A stretch of 64,000 bases of DNA from an uncultured Opitutia bacterium (GTDB taxonomy: Bacteria; Verrucomicrobiota; Verrucomicrobiia; Opitutales; UBA953), in assembly GCA_945957395.1 (NCBI GenBank), contig CAMFKE010000003.1, positions 186,001-250,000 of the forward strand, read 5' to 3'. The position numbers and the translations under genes were made by a program. A model generated the notes under the pieces. It ran no database searches, was not told where the DNA came from, and saw only the letters and a list, made by a program, of their open reading frames with translations. Shown piece by piece: positions 47,237 through 56,347 of the stretch. The number at the start of each line of letters is the position of its first letter. The first letter of the stretch is position 1.

Positions 47237-47848
47237 ATGAGCCGCGAAATATTATCCTGCGCTGCGCAGGCCTCGCCCGATTCTCTTCATGCCGGTGCCG
47301 TATCACTCCTTCGGCTGCTCGACCTCTACGGCGAGCGCCACCGCGCCGAGCTTGAGGAGCTTTGGGCCGCGCCGGAAACCGACTACCTGGTCCTGTTCGC
47401 CGACGACGCCGGCGTCGAGTGCGCCATTCTTCCCGTGGGGGCCGCGCATGCGTACTCCGAGCTCTCCAAGGTGCTTCATCTGCGGCTTGAGGGCCTGCAC
47501 GCCGTATGTTTCACGCCTGCGCTCTCCTGTTCGGGCAACGCCCGCTTCGGTTCGCCGGAGCTCGCCGCCTATGCCAAGGATTATCCCGCCTGCGCGCCGG
47601 CTTTGGACGCCGCGCTGACTTCCGCCAAGGGGGATCCCGTGCGCGCCGCGCTGGCCCATCTGGCCGCCCGGCTTAGGGATGTCGCCAGACAGGAGGGGGA
47701 TCTGGCCGCCAGAGAGCGCGATTTGCACGACGCCGAGGAGCGGCTCGACGAGCGCGCGCACGCCCATCTGGTGAAACTGGCCGAACTCGAGCAGCGCGAG
47801 CACGAGCTGGAATCGGCGCGTCTCTCCGTCGCCCGTCGTGCGCTTTGA
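47237..47848 (+). CDS. Unknown protein with C-terminal coiled coil
   Basis: A 203-residue protein starting MSREILSCAAQASPDSLHAG. The N-terminal two-thirds is a globular alpha/beta segment (DYLVLFADDAGVECAILPVG). The last 50 residues (AARERDLHDAEERLDERAHA and onward) form a strongly charged heptad helix. No signal peptide, no recognised domain. It ends 38 bases before the SUMF1-like gene and is probably co-transcribed with it. The chosen start removes a 113-residue Arg-rich extension into the spacer. Confidence 0.6.
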   Translation: MSREILSCAAQASPDSLHAGAVSLLRLLDLYGERHRAELEELWAAPETDYLVLFADDAGVECAILPVGAAHAYSELSKVLHLRLEGLHAVCFTPALSCSGNARFGSPELAAYAKDYPACAPALDAALTSAKGDPVRAALAHLAARLRDVARQEGDLAARERDLHDAEERLDERAHAHLVKLAELEQREHELESARLSVARRAL

Positions 47849-47885
47849 ATCGCCCGGATTCCCCCCGCCTCGCCCGCCCTTCCTC

Positions 47886-49475
47886 ATGTCAGAACCATCC
47901 TCGTCCCGGCCTTCCCCGTTCGCTCATCGGGCGAAACGCGAGCCACTGCCTGTCGTCCCCGCCGAAACTGCCGCGCCTGCGCCACCGCCGTCGCCGGTCT
48001 CGCCCGAGCCCGCGGTGCGGCGCGGAAGCCGGGCCGGCGCGTACGCCCTCGCATCCGCGGCCGCGCTTCTCGCCTTTGCCGGGGTCTACTTCGCGCTCGC
48101 CGATGCGCCGCCGCGTTCCGCGCCTCACCTCGGAGAAATCACGGATTCGCGGCGACTCGCCGAGGCCGAGGCGCGCTATTCATCGGCCGTCGAGTCCGCC
48201 CGTCGTCGCCGTTGCGACAAGGCTTCGCCTTCGGCATTCGCCGTGGTGACGGCGCGCGAGGCCTCGGCCCGCGCCTCGGCCGCCGCCGGCGATGTCGATG
48301 CGGCCGTTGCTGCCTTCGATGCGGGCGCGGCGGCCTCCCTTTCCCTTTGCGCCCGCGCCGACATGGAGGCGTGCCGGGTCGCCCTGGCGCGTCTGCCGGA
48401 CTTCCCTGAGTATTCGGGCGAAGCCGGGCGCGAGGCGCGCGCCGACCTCGACGGAGCCGAGCGCGCGTTCGCCTCCGGGGACCTGCGAGCGGCGGCCGGA
48501 TCAGCGGAGCGGGCGGCGAACGCGATGCCGCAGGTGCTGGCCGTCTCGCGCAGCCGGCTGAAGTCGCTGGCCGCCGGGGCCGAGGCGCGAGGAGACCTCG
48601 CATCGGCGGCGGTGTTCATGCGCAAGCTTATCGACCTTGGCGGGGACGACCCTGCGCCCGCCGAGTGGTTCATGCGTCGTGGTCTCACCGCGGGCGCATC
48701 CCTGCTGTCTCCGAAGCTGGGGCTGCCGCTGGCGTATGTCGCCCCGGCGAAGTTCCTTCAGGGCGCCCCCGTCGGCGAAACGGGCCGCGAGAGCGACGAG
48801 GTTCGCCGCCCGGTAACGCTCACTCGCGGGTATTGGATGGGCGTCACCGAGGTGACGCAGTCACAGTGGGACGCCGTCATGGGCGCCGGGGCCGCCGCCG
48901 CCAGGCTGAGCAGGGAGCGCGGGGCCTTTCGCGGCGGGTCGATGCCGATGGTGTGCGTCTCCTGGCACGAGGCGGTCGAATTTTGCCGGCGGCTGTCGGT
49001 GATGGAGGGAGTGCGCTTCCGGCTTCCCTCCGAAGCCGAGTGGGAGTGCGCCTGCCGCGCCGGATCCGAGTCGGCATATGCCGGGGGGCGCAGTTTTCTG
49101 CGCACCGGGGAGGCCGTGGTGGACGAGGGCGTCCCCGGCGGCCCGGATGCGCCCCGTCCGGTCGACGCGGCGTCCACCGCGGTGAACGCCTGGGGGTTGC
49201 GCGACATGCACGGCAATGTGTGGGAGTGGTGCTCGGATTGGTACGGCCCGTGGACCGCTTCGGCCGCCACCGACCCTGCGGGACCGGACGATGTCGCCGC
49301 CGGACGCGCGGATCTGGCGATGAAGGTCGCCCGGGGCGGCTCCTGGAACGATCCGGCCCTGGCCGCCCGAAGCGCCAACCGTTGGCAATACGCGCCGAGC
49401 GTGGGGGTGAACTACATCGGCTTTCGCGTGCTTATGGAGTTCGATGCGAACTGCCTTCCCCCTGCCGCCCGCTAG
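47886..49475 (+). CDS. Membrane-anchored SUMF1/FGE-sulfatase-domain protein
   Basis: A 529-residue protein: a short cytoplasmic Pro-rich part, one transmembrane segment (about residues 54-74, AYALASAAALLAFAGVYFAL), an Ala/Arg-rich helical region to about 260, then a C-terminal SUMF1-type domain. Markers of the domain: RGYWMGVTEVTQSQWDAVMG, MVCVSWHEAVEFCRRLS, FRLPSEAEWECACRAG, GLRDMHGNVWEWCSDWYG and ARGGSWNDPALAARSANR with GVNYIGFR. The two Cys used by true formylglycine-generating enzymes near the C terminus are missing, so a binding or structural role is more likely. GTG at 47838 is an alternative start that would overlap the previous gene. Confidence 0.85.
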   Translation: MSEPSSSRPSPFAHRAKREPLPVVPAETAAPAPPPSPVSPEPAVRRGSRAGAYALASAAALLAFAGVYFALADAPPRSAPHLGEITDSRRLAEAEARYSSAVESARRRRCDKASPSAFAVVTAREASARASAAAGDVDAAVAAFDAGAAASLSLCARADMEACRVALARLPDFPEYSGEAGREARADLDGAERAFASGDLRAAAGSAERAANAMPQVLAVSRSRLKSLAAGAEARGDLASAAVFMRKLIDLGGDDPAPAEWFMRRGLTAGASLLSPKLGLPLAYVAPAKFLQGAPVGETGRESDEVRRPVTLTRGYWMGVTEVTQSQWDAVMGAGAAAARLSRERGAFRGGSMPMVCVSWHEAVEFCRRLSVMEGVRFRLPSEAEWECACRAGSESAYAGGRSFLRTGEAVVDEGVPGGPDAPRPVDAASTAVNAWGLRDMHGNVWEWCSDWYGPWTASAATDPAGPDDVAAGRADLAMKVARGGSWNDPALAARSANRWQYAPSVGVNYIGFRVLMEFDANCLPPAAR

Positions 49476-49493
49476 CCGGCCCGATTTGTACAC

Positions 49494-50747
49494 ATGAACT
49501 TTTCCCGAAAACCGTATCTGCTTTTTACTGACATGAACAATACGCTCGTTCCCCTGGCTTCGCTGGCTCTGGCGGTGTTTTTCGCCGGATGCTCCTCACC
49601 TTCAACACCCGTCGCTCCGGCCGAGACGGATCGCCCCACCCGGGTTGAGAAAACCGCCCCGGATGCCGATATCCGGGTGATTCTCGAGCTGCAGCGTCGC
49701 GGCGAGATCACCGAGACGCAGGCGCTGCGCATCATCGCCGCCCTGCGGGGCATGCTCCCTCCCGCCGAGGCCAGGCCCGCGCCGCCCCAGGCGCGTGCGC
49801 CCGCTCCGGCGGCCCCGAACGCGGCTTCCGTATCGGAGCCGGTGTCGCGGCCCTCCGGCTACAAGGCCGGCGCCGAACTGACCGGGCGGTTGCGCAGCGT
49901 GGGCTCGGACTCGATGGACCGGATGATGGAGGAGTGGTCGAAAGGCTTCTCCCTGCATCATCCGCGCCTTCGCCTGACTCACGAGGGCAAGGGTTCGTCC
50001 ACCGCCGTACCCGCGCTGCTTGAAGGCAGGGCCGATGTCGGTCCCATGAGCAGGCCTCTGAAGCGCGAGGAAATCGAGATGTTCGAGCGACGCTTCGGGT
50101 ATGCGCCCATACAGATACGCGCCGCCACGGACGCCCTCGCCGTCTATGTCCACCCCTCCAACCCCGTGGCCGCCAAGGGCCTCACGCTCGCCCAGATCGA
50201 CGCCGTGTTCTCGGCCTCGCGAAAGCGCGGAGGCGCCCCCGTTGTCACCTGGGGTGATCTCGGCGCGGAAGGCGAGTGGAAGTCGGCTCCCGTTCGCGTG
50301 GTGTCGCGCAACAGCGCCTCCGGCACCTACGGTTTCTTCCGTGACGAGGTGCTGCTCAAGGGCGAGTTCCGGGAGGACACGCGGTACCTGGTCGGAAGCG
50401 CCGAGGTGGTGGCCGCCGTGGAGGCCGACAGGTTCGCCATAGGGTATTCGGGAATCGGATACAAGACGCCGGGCGTGGCCGCGGTGCGCGTGGCCTCGGA
50501 TGCGAAGTCCGGATATCGCGAGCCGACCGAGACGAACGCCGCCTCGGGCGCCTACCCGGTGACGCGCGGGCTCTTCGTGACGCTGCATCACAAGCCCGGT
50601 GAGCCGGTGTCGGAACTGCATCGCGAGTTTGTCCGCTACATCCTTAGCCCGCAGGGGCAGGAGGCCGTGCGGCGCGAAGGCTATTTCCCCGTCCCCACCC
50701 GCGAGGTGCCCTCGGAATTGCAGAAGCTGGGCCTTTCCGAGCTCTGA
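49494..50747 (+). CDS. PstS-like phosphate-binding lipoprotein
   Basis: A 417-residue lipoprotein with lipobox VFFAGC and a Pro/Ala-rich linker to about residue 125. A PBP-like domain follows: LRSVGSDSMDRMMEEWSKGF, LTHEGKGSSTAVPALLEGRA with DVGPMSRPLK, YVHPSNPVAAKGLTLAQIDA, VVSRNSASGTYGFF and GYSGIGYKTPGVAAV, all characteristic of PstS-type phosphate-binding proteins. Transporter genes are absent nearby. ATG 49533 is an alternative start, but 49494 keeps Arg and Lys in the n-region. It follows the SUMF1-like gene by 18 bases. Confidence 0.85.
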   Translation: MNFSRKPYLLFTDMNNTLVPLASLALAVFFAGCSSPSTPVAPAETDRPTRVEKTAPDADIRVILELQRRGEITETQALRIIAALRGMLPPAEARPAPPQARAPAPAAPNAASVSEPVSRPSGYKAGAELTGRLRSVGSDSMDRMMEEWSKGFSLHHPRLRLTHEGKGSSTAVPALLEGRADVGPMSRPLKREEIEMFERRFGYAPIQIRAATDALAVYVHPSNPVAAKGLTLAQIDAVFSASRKRGGAPVVTWGDLGAEGEWKSAPVRVVSRNSASGTYGFFRDEVLLKGEFREDTRYLVGSAEVVAAVEADRFAIGYSGIGYKTPGVAAVRVASDAKSGYREPTETNAASGAYPVTRGLFVTLHHKPGEPVSELHREFVRYILSPQGQEAVRREGYFPVPTREVPSELQKLGLSEL

Positions 50748-50803
50748 GATTGCGGGCGCCCGGGCTGTTTCCCCGGCTGGCGTCGGGGTGTCATTCTGCC
50801 GCC

Positions 50804-50832
50804 TTGACAGGATGACCCTCCGGTGCCGGCTT
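50804..50832 (+). promoter_or_regulatory. Candidate promoter box before the small barrel protein
   Basis: TTGACA at 50804-50809, 46 bases before the ATG at 50855. No good -10 hexamer at 16-18 bases, so only the -35 element is supported. Confidence 0.3.
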
Positions 50833-50854
50833 CCCGGCCCTTCAAACCTTCATC

Positions 50855-51580
50855 ATGACGAATAGCCCTATCCTTCGTAGTCTTCCTTTGGTCCTTCCGG
50901 CCGCGATTGCCGCGGTCGCCATGCCGTCCGCACATGCGGGTGCCGAGGGCGCCGACCGTTTCGAGGTGAACGCCCTCTACGGTTCCGCGCGAGACCTGCC
51001 CGGCAATCTCGACCTGTACGGCGCCTCGGTGGCCGGCGGGCACTACTTCGGCAACCACCTGCTGCAGATGGAAGTGGGGGCGCTTTTTTCGGAGTCCATG
51101 GGCGGAGGCGTGCTGGTGGCGACCAACCCGCTCAATCCTTCCGAACTTTGCGTGGTGAACTTTACTGAAGCCGACCTGCAGCGTATTCCGGTTTGGGCGC
51201 ACTACCGCTACGGCGTTTCCTTCGGTCCGGGCGACTCCGTGCGTTTCGAAGCCGGCCCTCTTCTGGGCGCCAGCCTCGACATTCTCCGCACCGAGTACGA
51301 CCTGACGGTCAGCGACGGCACCACGGTTAAGACCTACAGGGGCGGCGAGGAGCAGACGGGCGGCGTTGCCTTCAACTACGGTCTTTCGGCCGCGTTGCGT
51401 GTGGCTGTCGCCGAACATTGGGCCGTCACGGCGGGATACCGTTTCGTGCGCTCCACCAAGATCGAGTTCGAGCACGAGTACCGCGAGTTGGGCACCTCGG
51501 CCGCCTGGGTTTACTCGAAGGGAGAAATCCCCGAGCACAACACCCACTACGCCTCGGTCGGCGTGGAGTATCGGTTTTAA
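50855..51580 (+). CDS. Small outer-membrane beta-barrel protein
   Basis: A 241-residue protein with a signal peptide (MTNSPILRSLPLVLPAAIAA, cleavage near AHA-G) and alternating amphipathic strands such as LYGASVAGGHYFGNHLLQME, VRFEAGPLLGASLDIL and HWAVTAGYRFVRSTKIEFEH. It ends THYASVGVEYRF with a terminal Phe, the classical BAM-recognised barrel end. Size suggests an 8-10-stranded OmpA/OmpW-like barrel. Function unknown. Two Cys are absent from the strands except for one in a loop (SELCVVNF). Confidence 0.75.
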   Translation: MTNSPILRSLPLVLPAAIAAVAMPSAHAGAEGADRFEVNALYGSARDLPGNLDLYGASVAGGHYFGNHLLQMEVGALFSESMGGGVLVATNPLNPSELCVVNFTEADLQRIPVWAHYRYGVSFGPGDSVRFEAGPLLGASLDILRTEYDLTVSDGTTVKTYRGGEEQTGGVAFNYGLSAALRVAVAEHWAVTAGYRFVRSTKIEFEHEYRELGTSAAWVYSKGEIPEHNTHYASVGVEYRF

Positions 51581-51727
51581 TCCCTGCCCGACGCCGCGGC
51601 CTTCCCGCGTAGGGAGGGCCGCCGCCGCTTCGTCGTCTCCGGGGCATTTTTCCTTCCGTGGCGGCGCGGGCTTGCGCCCCGTTCGGGGTGTGCGAAAACC
51701 TTCCCTCGCCCACCTTTCCTCCCGCCC

Positions 51728-52714
51728 ATGTTTCTCGCCCCCGATGAGTCCGGCCTGCGTGACGCCGCCAAACTGCTGCGCGACGGCGAGATCGTCGCCG
51801 TGCCCACGGAGACCGTGTACGGGCTCGCCGCCAACGCGCTCGACGCCGCGGCGGTGCGCAAAATTTTCGAGGCCAAGGGGCGCCCTTTCATCGATCCGCT
51901 CATCGTGCATGTCTGCGACATGGCGATGGCCGAGCGTCTCGCCGAGCCCTCGCCGCAGTTGGAGCGTCTCGCCTTGCGCTTCTGGCCCGGGCCGCTGACG
52001 GTCGTGTTGCGCAAGCGCGCCGTCGTGCCCGACCTGGTGACGGCGGGAGAGCCCACGGTGGCCCTCCGCATGCCCGCCCACCCCGTGATGCGCCGGCTCA
52101 TCGCCCTTGCCGGCGTGCCGCTCGCCGCGCCCAGCGCGAACCCGTTCGGCTATGTCAGCCCCACGACGGCCGCGCATGTGCGCGACTCCCTGGGCGCGCG
52201 AGCTCCGCACATCCTGGACGGGGGGCCGTGCGCGCACGGGCTGGAGTCCACGATCGTGAACCTGGCCGATCCTGCCGGCGTGCGCTTGTTGCGCCCCGGT
52301 CCCGTCTCCCCTGCCGAGCTCGAGGCGGCGCTGGGTGTTCCCGTGCTGCCGGCGCCTTCGCACATGGATCAGAAGGCCGCGCAGGCCGCGCCGGGCATGC
52401 TGGACCGTCATTACAGTCCGAATACGCCGCTCATCCTGCGCACGGCGGGCACGATGGCCCAAGTCCCTCCCGGGTATCCGGGTCGCGTGGCGGTCGTGCA
52501 CCAGGCGCGGCCTGCGGACCCGCGTCCGAAAGGCGTCGAACACTTCTGGTTCTCCGAGAGCGGGGCGCCCGAAGAGGTCGCCCGGTCGCTGTTTGCGCTC
52601 TTGCGCCATCTCGATTCGCAGAACTTCGCCGCCATCTTCGCCGAGGCTGCCCCGGAGGGGGGGCTGGGAGACGCCATCAACGACCGGCTCAAGCGAGCCG
52701 CCGCCAAGCGCTGA
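51728..52714 (+). CDS. Threonylcarbamoyl-AMP synthase (Sua5/TsaC family)
   Basis: A 328-residue enzyme making threonylcarbamoyl-adenylate for the t6A37 modification of ANN-decoding tRNAs. The YrdC-type domain is evident: GEIVAVPTETVYGLAANALD, IFEAKGRPFIDPLIVHV, FWPGPLTVVL, VALRMPAHPVMRRL and LAAPSANPFGYVSPT. The extra C-terminal part (from about residue 220, including the PGMLDRHYSPNTPL linker) is the Sua5 domain, so this is the long Sua5 type rather than short TsaC. The ATG at 51728 fits. It stands alone between the barrel gene and the Lys-rich protein. Confidence 0.93.
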   Translation: MFLAPDESGLRDAAKLLRDGEIVAVPTETVYGLAANALDAAAVRKIFEAKGRPFIDPLIVHVCDMAMAERLAEPSPQLERLALRFWPGPLTVVLRKRAVVPDLVTAGEPTVALRMPAHPVMRRLIALAGVPLAAPSANPFGYVSPTTAAHVRDSLGARAPHILDGGPCAHGLESTIVNLADPAGVRLLRPGPVSPAELEAALGVPVLPAPSHMDQKAAQAAPGMLDRHYSPNTPLILRTAGTMAQVPPGYPGRVAVVHQARPADPRPKGVEHFWFSESGAPEEVARSLFALLRHLDSQNFAAIFAEAAPEGGLGDAINDRLKRAAAKR

Positions 52715-52819
52715 GCGGCGGGTCCCGGCCGGATTTAAAATCGGGTTACTTACGGCGTGTTGACGGGCGCGATCCGCCCGCCAGCGTGCGCGTTCCTTTC
52801 CATCCCACCCAAAAACATC

Positions 52820-53503
52820 ATGAAAAGCCATCTGTTGTCCGCTCTGGTCGTCGCCGCCCTGCTGGCCGTCGTTCCCGCCGCCCAGGCCAAGCCCGAGAAG
52901 ACCAAGGGCAATCGTCCCGCCGCCGCGGAGACCGCAGTGAAGGAGGCTTCCGCCGAAGCCGCCGCCGAGTCGAAGGAGGCCGTGAAGGCCGAGGCCGAGA
53001 CGGCCGGCAAGAATCTCAGCCGCGACGAAGCCGCGAAGCTCGAGGCCGCCCGCGCGAAGGCCGACGCCGAGCCCGCCGTGGCCGCCGCCAAGGAAAAGGC
53101 CGAGTCGGCCCGCAAGAAGTTTGAATCCGCCAAGCGCGCCAAGGACTCCTCCCCCGAGGCCGTCGAAGCCGCCAAGAAGGAGTCCGACGAGGCTCGCGCC
53201 GCCTATGTCGCCGCCCGCCGCGAATCGCTCGGCAAGGCCGACAAGGACGCCGCCAAGCTCGACGAGCGCGCCTACGCCGCCGGTGAGCGCCTGCGCAAGG
53301 CCAAGGAGGCCAAGGAACGCGCCCGCAAGGACGGCGAATCCGCCGCCGAAGGCGCCGCTGAAGCCGGCAAGGCCAAGGGCAAGGGTCGCGAAAACGCGCC
53401 CGGCCAGATGAAGAAGGACTTCGGCGGCGAGGCCGGCGATTACGCTCCCGGAAAGAAGAAGGAGCGCAAGGGCGGCAAGGACAAGGGCTCCGATCAGGAG
53501 TAA
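52820..53503 (+). CDS. Secreted Lys/Ala/Glu-rich coiled-coil protein
   Basis: A 227-residue protein. Signal peptide MKSHLLSALVVAALLAVVPA with cleavage at AQA-K. The mature part is almost entirely charged helix (ETAVKEASAEAAAESKEAVK, then KAEAETAGKNLSRDEAAKLE), followed by a Lys/Gly-rich tail. It probably forms a long periplasmic coiled coil; biased composition makes family assignment unsafe. The start at 52820 was chosen for the signal peptide. A TTGACG box lies about 60 bases upstream. It ends at a strong terminator. Confidence 0.7.
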   Translation: MKSHLLSALVVAALLAVVPAAQAKPEKTKGNRPAAAETAVKEASAEAAAESKEAVKAEAETAGKNLSRDEAAKLEAARAKADAEPAVAAAKEKAESARKKFESAKRAKDSSPEAVEAAKKESDEARAAYVAARRESLGKADKDAAKLDERAYAAGERLRKAKEAKERARKDGESAAEGAAEAGKAKGKGRENAPGQMKKDFGGEAGDYAPGKKKERKGGKDKGSDQE

Positions 53504-53526
53504 TCCGCGTCACCCGCTTTGACATG

Positions 53527-53558
53527 CCCGCGGCCTTTGTCGGCCGCGGGTTTTCTTT
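53527..53558 (+). terminator. Intrinsic terminator after the Lys-rich protein
   Basis: Stem CCCGCGGCC 53527-53535 / GGCCGCGGG 53542-53550, loop of six bases, then TTTTCTTTT. Confidence 0.9.
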
Positions 53559-53638
53559 TGCCCGGCGGGCTCGATGAGGCGCGTGATTCCGCATTGCCGC
53601 GGCCGGGGCCGACGGCATTTTGCAAGGCCTTGCCCCCC

Positions 53639-54421
53639 ATGATTAATCCCCGATATCTCGCCGGCCTCGCGATGGTGGCCGGTTTCACCCTCTCCGGTTG
53701 CAACAACGCCGGCACCTCCGAGTCCTGCGGCTGCGATTCCGGTTCCGAAGAGAGCTGCTCCTCAATCGATGTCACGGGCGCCGTGTCGAACGCCCCCGAC
53801 ATCCACCTGACCTATGTGGAGTTTCTCGTGCCGGCCGAGCGCACCCCGGACCTGCTCGCGCAAAAGCCCGAATTCGACGCGCTCCTGTCGGAGGCCAAGG
53901 CCGGCAAGGTCGGCGTGGTGTCCTCGGCGGTGCGCGTGCGCGATATGCAGCAGGCCACGATCAAGTCGGTGGTTATGGTGCGTTTTCCGACCTCGCACGC
54001 CCTGCTCGGGGCCGCGCCCGTCGCCAAGGAAGAGTCTGCCGCCGCCGAAACCGACACGCCTGCGCCCGCGCCGGCGCCCGAGTCCGTGCTCGCGACGGAT
54101 GCGAATCCGCAGCTGATTCCGCAGGATTTTGAGGTGCAGGAGACCGGTGTCTCGTTCGCGTGCACCCCGACGCTGCTGCCCGACGGCAAGGCCGTCGAAC
54201 TGGACATGGAGCCCAAGGGCACGGCCATGGAAATCGCCTCGGGCGAGCACCCCGACGCCTGCGGGTTCCCGTGTCAGCCGCTGTTTTCGGTGAACGAGGT
54301 GAAGACCAGGCTGCGTGTGAAGAACCATGTCGCCACGCATATCGCCACCTTCCAGCCGTTGCCCAATTCTAAGGAGACCCGGCAGCGCGTCGTCTTCATC
54401 CGCGCCGATTGGGCCGAGTGA
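53639..54421 (+). CDS. Lipoprotein of unknown function
   Basis: A 260-residue lipoprotein: MINPRYLAGLAMVAGFTLSG followed by the lipid-modified Cys, then a Cys/Ser-rich start (ESCGCDSGSEESC). The body contains a secretin- or usher-like beta pattern (IHLTYVEFLVPAERTPDLLA, VGVVSSAVRVRDMQQATIKS), a Pro/Ala linker, and a segment with FACTPTLLPDGKAVELDMEP. The latter resembles the beta region of secretin-type proteins (full-length secretins are much longer), so a fragment-like domain is possible, but I do not assign it. The start at 53639 gives the lipoprotein signal. Confidence 0.65.
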   Translation: MINPRYLAGLAMVAGFTLSGCNNAGTSESCGCDSGSEESCSSIDVTGAVSNAPDIHLTYVEFLVPAERTPDLLAQKPEFDALLSEAKAGKVGVVSSAVRVRDMQQATIKSVVMVRFPTSHALLGAAPVAKEESAAAETDTPAPAPAPESVLATDANPQLIPQDFEVQETGVSFACTPTLLPDGKAVELDMEPKGTAMEIASGEHPDACGFPCQPLFSVNEVKTRLRVKNHVATHIATFQPLPNSKETRQRVVFIRADWAE

Positions 54422-54454
54422 TTTTTTTGTCCGCCCGCGGAGCGCGTGCGACAC

Positions 54455-54508
54455 GGGGGCGCCCGGGTTGTGCCGGATTTTCCGGAGGCCCGGCGCCCCT
54501 GTTTTTTT
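54455..54508 (+). terminator. Terminator after the lipoprotein gene
   Basis: GGGGCGCC-c-GGG pairs with CCCGGCGCCCC, with an inner CCGG-ATTTT-CCGG hairpin, followed by TGTTTTTTT. Confidence 0.8.
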
Positions 54509-54582
54509 GCCGCCACGGCGGTGGCGGGGCGCGCGGTCGCGAAACCCTTTGCGTCCGGCCGCGGGGACGGTTTGCTCGGCGA

Positions 54583-55140
54583 ATGAAACGCCACGCCACG
54601 CCCATAGTCTTTCTCGATTTCGAGACTACCGGCGGTGTGGCGGCCCAGGACCGCATCCTGGAAATCGGGCTGGTGCGCGTGGAGCAGGGGAAGCCGGTTT
54701 TTTGGGAGACGCTGGTGAACCCGGGCCGTCCGATGCCCGAGATCGTGAAGACGCTCACCGGCCTCACCGATGCGGCGCTGGCGACGGCGCCCGAGTTCGC
54801 CGAGGTGGCGGACACGCTGGCCGATTTCGTGAGGGGCGCCACGGTGGTCGCGCACAACGCGCCCTTCGAGCGCGAGTTCATGAAGGCCGAGTTCGCCCGC
54901 ATCGGGCGCGTCGTTCCGCACGCCGACTACCTGTGCACGCGCCGCATCTCCTGCGCGCTCAACCCGGAGCTTCCGAAGCACTCCATGGATGTGGTGGCCG
55001 ACGACGCCGGACTGCGGCTCAGCGGGCATCGTCATCGCGCGCTGCCTGACGCGCGTCTCGCCTACGACCTTTGGAATCACTGGCGCGCCACCGTGCCTCG
55101 CCTGGCGTTCGAGGCGGCCATCCGCGACTCCTTCGTGTAA
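54583..55140 (+). CDS. DEDDh 3'-5' exonuclease (DnaQ-like)
   Basis: A 185-residue exonuclease of the DNA polymerase III epsilon superfamily. Exo I: IVFLDFETTGG with the Asp-Glu pair. Exo II: VVAHNAPFEREFM, where the usual Asp is Glu. Exo III: HRALPDARLAYDL, giving the His and last Asp. Without a polymerase or PHP partner it could be a stand-alone proofreading subunit or an RNA exonuclease. The ATG at 54583 (MKRHATPIVF) starts the fold; 58 upstream in-frame residues lie across the preceding terminator. Confidence 0.88.
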   Translation: MKRHATPIVFLDFETTGGVAAQDRILEIGLVRVEQGKPVFWETLVNPGRPMPEIVKTLTGLTDAALATAPEFAEVADTLADFVRGATVVAHNAPFEREFMKAEFARIGRVVPHADYLCTRRISCALNPELPKHSMDVVADDAGLRLSGHRHRALPDARLAYDLWNHWRATVPRLAFEAAIRDSFV

Positions 55141-55162
55141 GCGCCGGATTCTGTTACGCAAA

Positions 55163-55203
55163 ACGCCCCGTCGGCTCGGTGCCGGCGGGGCGTCTTGTTT
55201 TTC
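55163..55203. terminator. Bidirectional terminator between the exonuclease and D,D-carboxypeptidase genes
   Basis: ACGCCCCGTCGGC / GCCGGCGGGGCGT (one mismatch), loop TCGGT, flanked by AAAA on the left and a CTTGTTTTT tail on the right. Confidence 0.85.
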
Positions 55204-55219
55204 CGGATACGGTGGGCGG

Positions 55220-56347
55220 TTACCAGGAGAGGCTGAGCTCGCCGGGTTTGGCGGGCTTCGCCGGCGCCTTCTTCTCCGCGGGTGCGGGCGCCGGGGCGGG
55301 GGCGGGCGCCGATCCCGAGGACACGGGTGCCGGTGCGGGCGCCGGGGCGGGGCCGGCGTCCGCCGGAGCGGCCTTCGCGGCGGGGGCGGCTGCGCCCGGG
55401 GTGAAGCCGGTGGGCGGCAGGCCGGACGCGCCGAGGGCGGCGAGGCCTTCTTCCATGAGCTTGGTGGCCCTATCGTCGCGACGGCGCTGCGAGAGCTTGG
55501 GGTCGGGCAGCTTGGGGTCGGCGCTCGGCACCACGCCGCCGAGCACCACGGCGATCACGCGCTTGTCGCCGCGCGAGGCGGTGGTGACGATGGAGGCGCC
55601 GGCATTGGTCCAGCCGGTCTTGAGGCCGTCGCAGCCGGGGAATACGCCCAGCAGCTTGTTGTGGTTGATGAAGTGGCTGAGCGTGCCGGGCGCATCGGCC
55701 TTGGGGTCGCCCGTGGGCGGGCGGAAGCGGTAGGTCTTGGCCGAGGTGAAGCGCAGCGTGTCGCGCTTGCGCAGGAGCTCGATGGAGATTTTGGCGAGGT
55801 CGCGCGCGGTGGTGAGGTCGGGTTCGCCGCCGGTCCTGCGCGAGGGCGGCAGGCCGTGGGGCGACTGGAACGCGGTGCCGGTGAGGCCGAGCGAGGCGGC
55901 GCGCTCGTTCATCTTGGCGACAAACGTCTCCTTGCTGCCCGCGATGTGCTTGGCGAGCGCCACGGCGGCGTCGTTGGCGGACTGGACCATGAGGGCGTAG
56001 CAAAGCTCGTCCACGGTGTGCCGTTCGCCGATGTCGAGGTGCGCCTGCGTGCCGCCCATGTCCTTGGCTTCCTTGTCGGCGATGACCGTGTCGGTGAGCT
56101 TGATTTTCCCGGCCTCCACGCTGTCGAGCACGACGAGCAGCGTCATGAGCTTGGTCACGCTGGCGGGCGCGTGGCGCACATCGGCGTTCTCCTCGGCGAG
56201 CACCTTGCCCGTGGCCGCGTCCACGCAGATGGCGCCGGCGCAGGAGAAGGCGGGTTTGGTCGGAGCGGCCTTTGACTTGGCGGCGGAGGCGGCCGGAGCG
56301 GCCAGTGTGAGCGCGGCGAGCGCGGTCGTGAGAAGACGGCGGAGCAT
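55220..56347 (-). CDS. D-alanyl-D-alanine carboxypeptidase (PBP5/6-like)
   Basis: A 375-residue S11 peptidase trimming peptidoglycan pentapeptides. Signal peptide [20 protein letters not shown]. Active-site motifs: SVTK at 63-66, SAN at 123-125 and KTG in DGLKTGWTN. The catalytic domain is followed by an Ala/Pro-rich tail (about 90 residues, reiterating APAPAPA) in place of the usual PBP5 C-terminal beta domain and amphipathic anchor. It may therefore be soluble in the periplasm or held by the tail. The start at 56347 gives the signal peptide. It is divergent from thiG. Confidence 0.92.
   Translation of the reverse strand: MLRRLLTTALAALTLAAPAASAAKSKAAPTKPAFSCAGAICVDAATGKVLAEENADVRHAPASVTKLMTLLVVLDSVEAGKIKLTDTVIADKEAKDMGGTQAHLDIGERHTVDELCYALMVQSANDAAVALAKHIAGSKETFVAKMNERAASLGLTGTAFQSPHGLPPSRRTGGEPDLTTARDLAKISIELLRKRDTLRFTSAKTYRFRPPTGDPKADAPGTLSHFINHNKLLGVFPGCDGLKTGWTNAGASIVTTASRGDKRVIAVVLGGVVPSADPKLPDPKLSQRRRDDRATKLMEEGLAALGASGLPPTGFTPGAAAPAAKAAPADAGPAPAPAPAPVSSGSAPAPAPAPAPAEKKAPAKPAKPGELSLSW

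Noticed and set aside
47837-47885. GTG start at 47838 for the SUMF1-like gene
   Set aside because: It would overlap the end of the preceding gene and add 16 Pro-rich residues; ATG 47886 is simpler, although not proven.
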